This document shows positions 23,561 to 24,445 of a stretch of 24,445 nt of DNA, piece after piece. The stretch is from Desulfobulbus sp. (GTDB lineage Bacteria; Desulfobacterota; Desulfobulbia; Desulfobulbales; Desulfobulbaceae): positions 1 through 24,445 of the forward strand of contig JAQUEZ010000082.1 in assembly GCA_028684915.1 (NCBI GenBank), written 5' to 3'. Each line of letters begins with the position of its first letter. Within the stretch, counting starts at the first letter, position 1. The notes beneath the pieces are model-generated. The model searched no databases. It saw only the letters and a program-made list of their open reading frames with translations, and was not told the origin of the DNA. The translations under genes and the position numbers were made by a program.

Positions 23561-23944
23561 TTAGACTTCACGTTGCTTATCGTCCCTTTCGTTTGAAGGC
23601 GCGGTAATATTATTTTTGAAATAGCACCTGACCGTCTGGGTCCGAAAGACAAGCAGGGAAGCAAGAGTCAACAAAGTTACACTCCCCAAAATAAACGTCA
23701 ACCGAAGAAAAGGAGCGCCGGCTTCTACCCTGGCCTGAATCAGTACAAAAGTCATCCTACCCAATTCCGCAGCCCCGAGGGCAAGACAAATTTGCAAAAG
23801 GCGAGCTGCCCAAGGACGGCGAATCATGAAGACCAGCAGCAAGAACAAACAAAACAGCACCGCCAAAGAATTGCCGTTCCGATAGAAATGCATGCCCAGC
23901 ATGATGATACTTAAGGTAGGCCACAGGAGGGAGAGTATACCCAT
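23561..23944 (-). CDS. Small membrane protein upstream of nrfHA
   Basis: The product is about 127 residues with four predicted membrane spans (around SLLWPTLSIIMLGMHF, LAVLFCLFLLLVFMI, LLQICLALGAAELG and LTFILGSVTLLTLASLLVF) and a short polar tail ending DDKQREV. The ATG at 23944 is preferred to 23965 because GCAAGGTTAG precedes it. It has the same orientation as nrfHA, 151 bases upstream. I do not recognise the family; the position suggests a membrane helper of respiration, but nothing in the sequence proves it. Confidence 0.6.
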   Translation of the reverse strand: MGILSLLWPTLSIIMLGMHFYRNGNSLAVLFCLFLLLVFMIRRPWAARLLQICLALGAAELGRMTFVLIQARVEAGAPFLRLTFILGSVTLLTLASLLVFRTQTVRCYFKNNITAPSNERDDKQREV

Positions 23945-23965
23945 CAAACTAACCTTGCAATGCAC

Positions 23966-24351
23966 TATTTAGTAAATTCATTCGGTATGACTCCCATACC
24001 CGCCGTCGAGTTGCTTGATCCTCGCTGAGAACGTCAACCATCTCTTTTCGTAACTGCTCCACAAAAAATCCAGACTCTTCATACCTGAAGGATGGTTTTG
24101 CCTAATCGAAGCGCCTTTGGCGCCATCTTTTTCAGCCAATCCATAACCTGCGTGCAACGGACTCAACCAGTTTTATTTTTTTGTTAACTATATTTTCGGG
24201 GAAAAGATACTACTTTAATTTCTAGCTACAATACACATCTACCATCAATATTTGTTGATAAAATTGACTCAGATCAAATAATAATAAATCTTAGGAACTA
24301 TATTTATATTAATAATTTTTTGCAAATAATAGAAATGGAGAATAGTTATCA
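23966..24351. promoter_or_regulatory. Intergenic region between divergent units
   Basis: No convincing gene. A small hairpin GCGCC-TTT-GGCGC (24111-24123) followed by five T looks like a weak + strand terminator. From 24178 on the DNA is very AT-rich and holds a CRP/FNR-type palindrome, listed separately. Confidence 0.45.
24264..24277 (+). promoter_or_regulatory. CRP/FNR-family binding site
   Basis: TTGACTCAGATCAA matches the FNR pattern TTGAT-N4-ATCAA at all but one defined base and is also close to the TTGAC-N4-GTCAA type known for HcpR-like regulators in sulfate reducers. It stands 74 bases before the ATG at 24352, a suitable distance for activation under anaerobic or nitrosative conditions. 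Confidence 0.6.
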
Positions 24352-24445
24352 ATGGCACAATCCAAAACAACATGCTGTACCACAATTGATATCTCGGAGT
24401 TAGACGTGATTGCGGCCATGAAGGAACTCCAAGGATACATTGATA
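24352..24445 (+). CDS. Start of a gene cut by the window end
   Basis: Only about 31 residues are visible: MAQSKTTCCTTIDISELDVI then AAMKELQGYID. The phrase DVIAAMKxxQGYID recalls the N-terminus of some CBS-domain/regulatory proteins in deltaproteobacteria, but too little is present to name it. AATGGAGAATAG a few bases upstream gives a GGAG ribosome-binding site. Confidence 0.55.
   Translation, partial: MAQSKTTCCTTIDISELDVIAAMKELQGYID

Noticed and set aside
23978..24166. 62-residue - strand open frame
   Set aside because: Contains a hairpin with a T run on the opposite strand, has no ribosome-binding site and no family likeness.
1..24445. tRNA or rRNA genes as integration sites
   Set aside because: No cloverleaf-like or rRNA-like sequence was recognised on either strand, including at the island edges.

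Overview
The window looks like a plasmid- or ICE-derived accessory island inserted beside a respiratory nitrite-reduction locus. The host is probably an anaerobic, respiring deltaproteobacterium-type organism (Desulfobacterota or similar). This rests on a pentaheme NrfA with a lipoprotein signal, its tetraheme NrfH partner and a CRP/FNR-type site at the right end. The species cannot be named from the sequence.

The island (128-21285) is bracketed by two inverted copies of a miniature element of about 180 bp. Both ends of each copy resemble Tn3-family terminal inverted repeats, so each looks like a TIME-type element (Tn3-derived inverted-repeat miniature element). At the inner edge of each copy a gene has lost its 5' part: traG on the left and a decayed Tn3-family tnpA on the right.

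Inside, from left to right: (1) an IncP-like Tra block on the + strand: truncated traG coupling protein, traF peptidase, a small traD-like protein, a traC-like ArdC/zincin/TOPRIM primase and a TrbN-like lytic transglycosylase; (2) a ParA plus ribbon-helix-helix partition pair on the - strand, with AT-rich centromere-like DNA upstream; (3) HU and a UmuDC translesion/SOS pair; (4) an anti-restriction/anti-CRISPR-like block on the - strand: an AcrVA2-family homologue, a DUF7673-like protein, a small plasmid protein and a DUF4942/N6-methylase-like protein, the last two sharing a duplicated leader; (5) a lower-GC, defence-like block on the + strand: an HTH-SF2 helicase with a zinc-finger partner, an HTH-STAS-HATPase protein with a STAS-wHTH partner, and a bacterial ubiquitin-like cassette (single-domain multiubiquitin-family Ubl, ThiF/E1 and DUF6527); (6) the tnpA wreck.

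To the right of the island lie nrfA and nrfH with a clear nrfA terminator, a small membrane protein and the start of a further gene preceded by an FNR-like palindrome. 

The most interesting part is 13.6-19.8 kb. Here a possible partner-switch regulator pair sits directly upstream of the ubiquitin-like cassette, the two share a thrice-repeated 21-nt motif, and the helicase gene has helically phased repeats in its promoter. The functional link between these modules is inference. The individual families are recognised from motifs without database searches.
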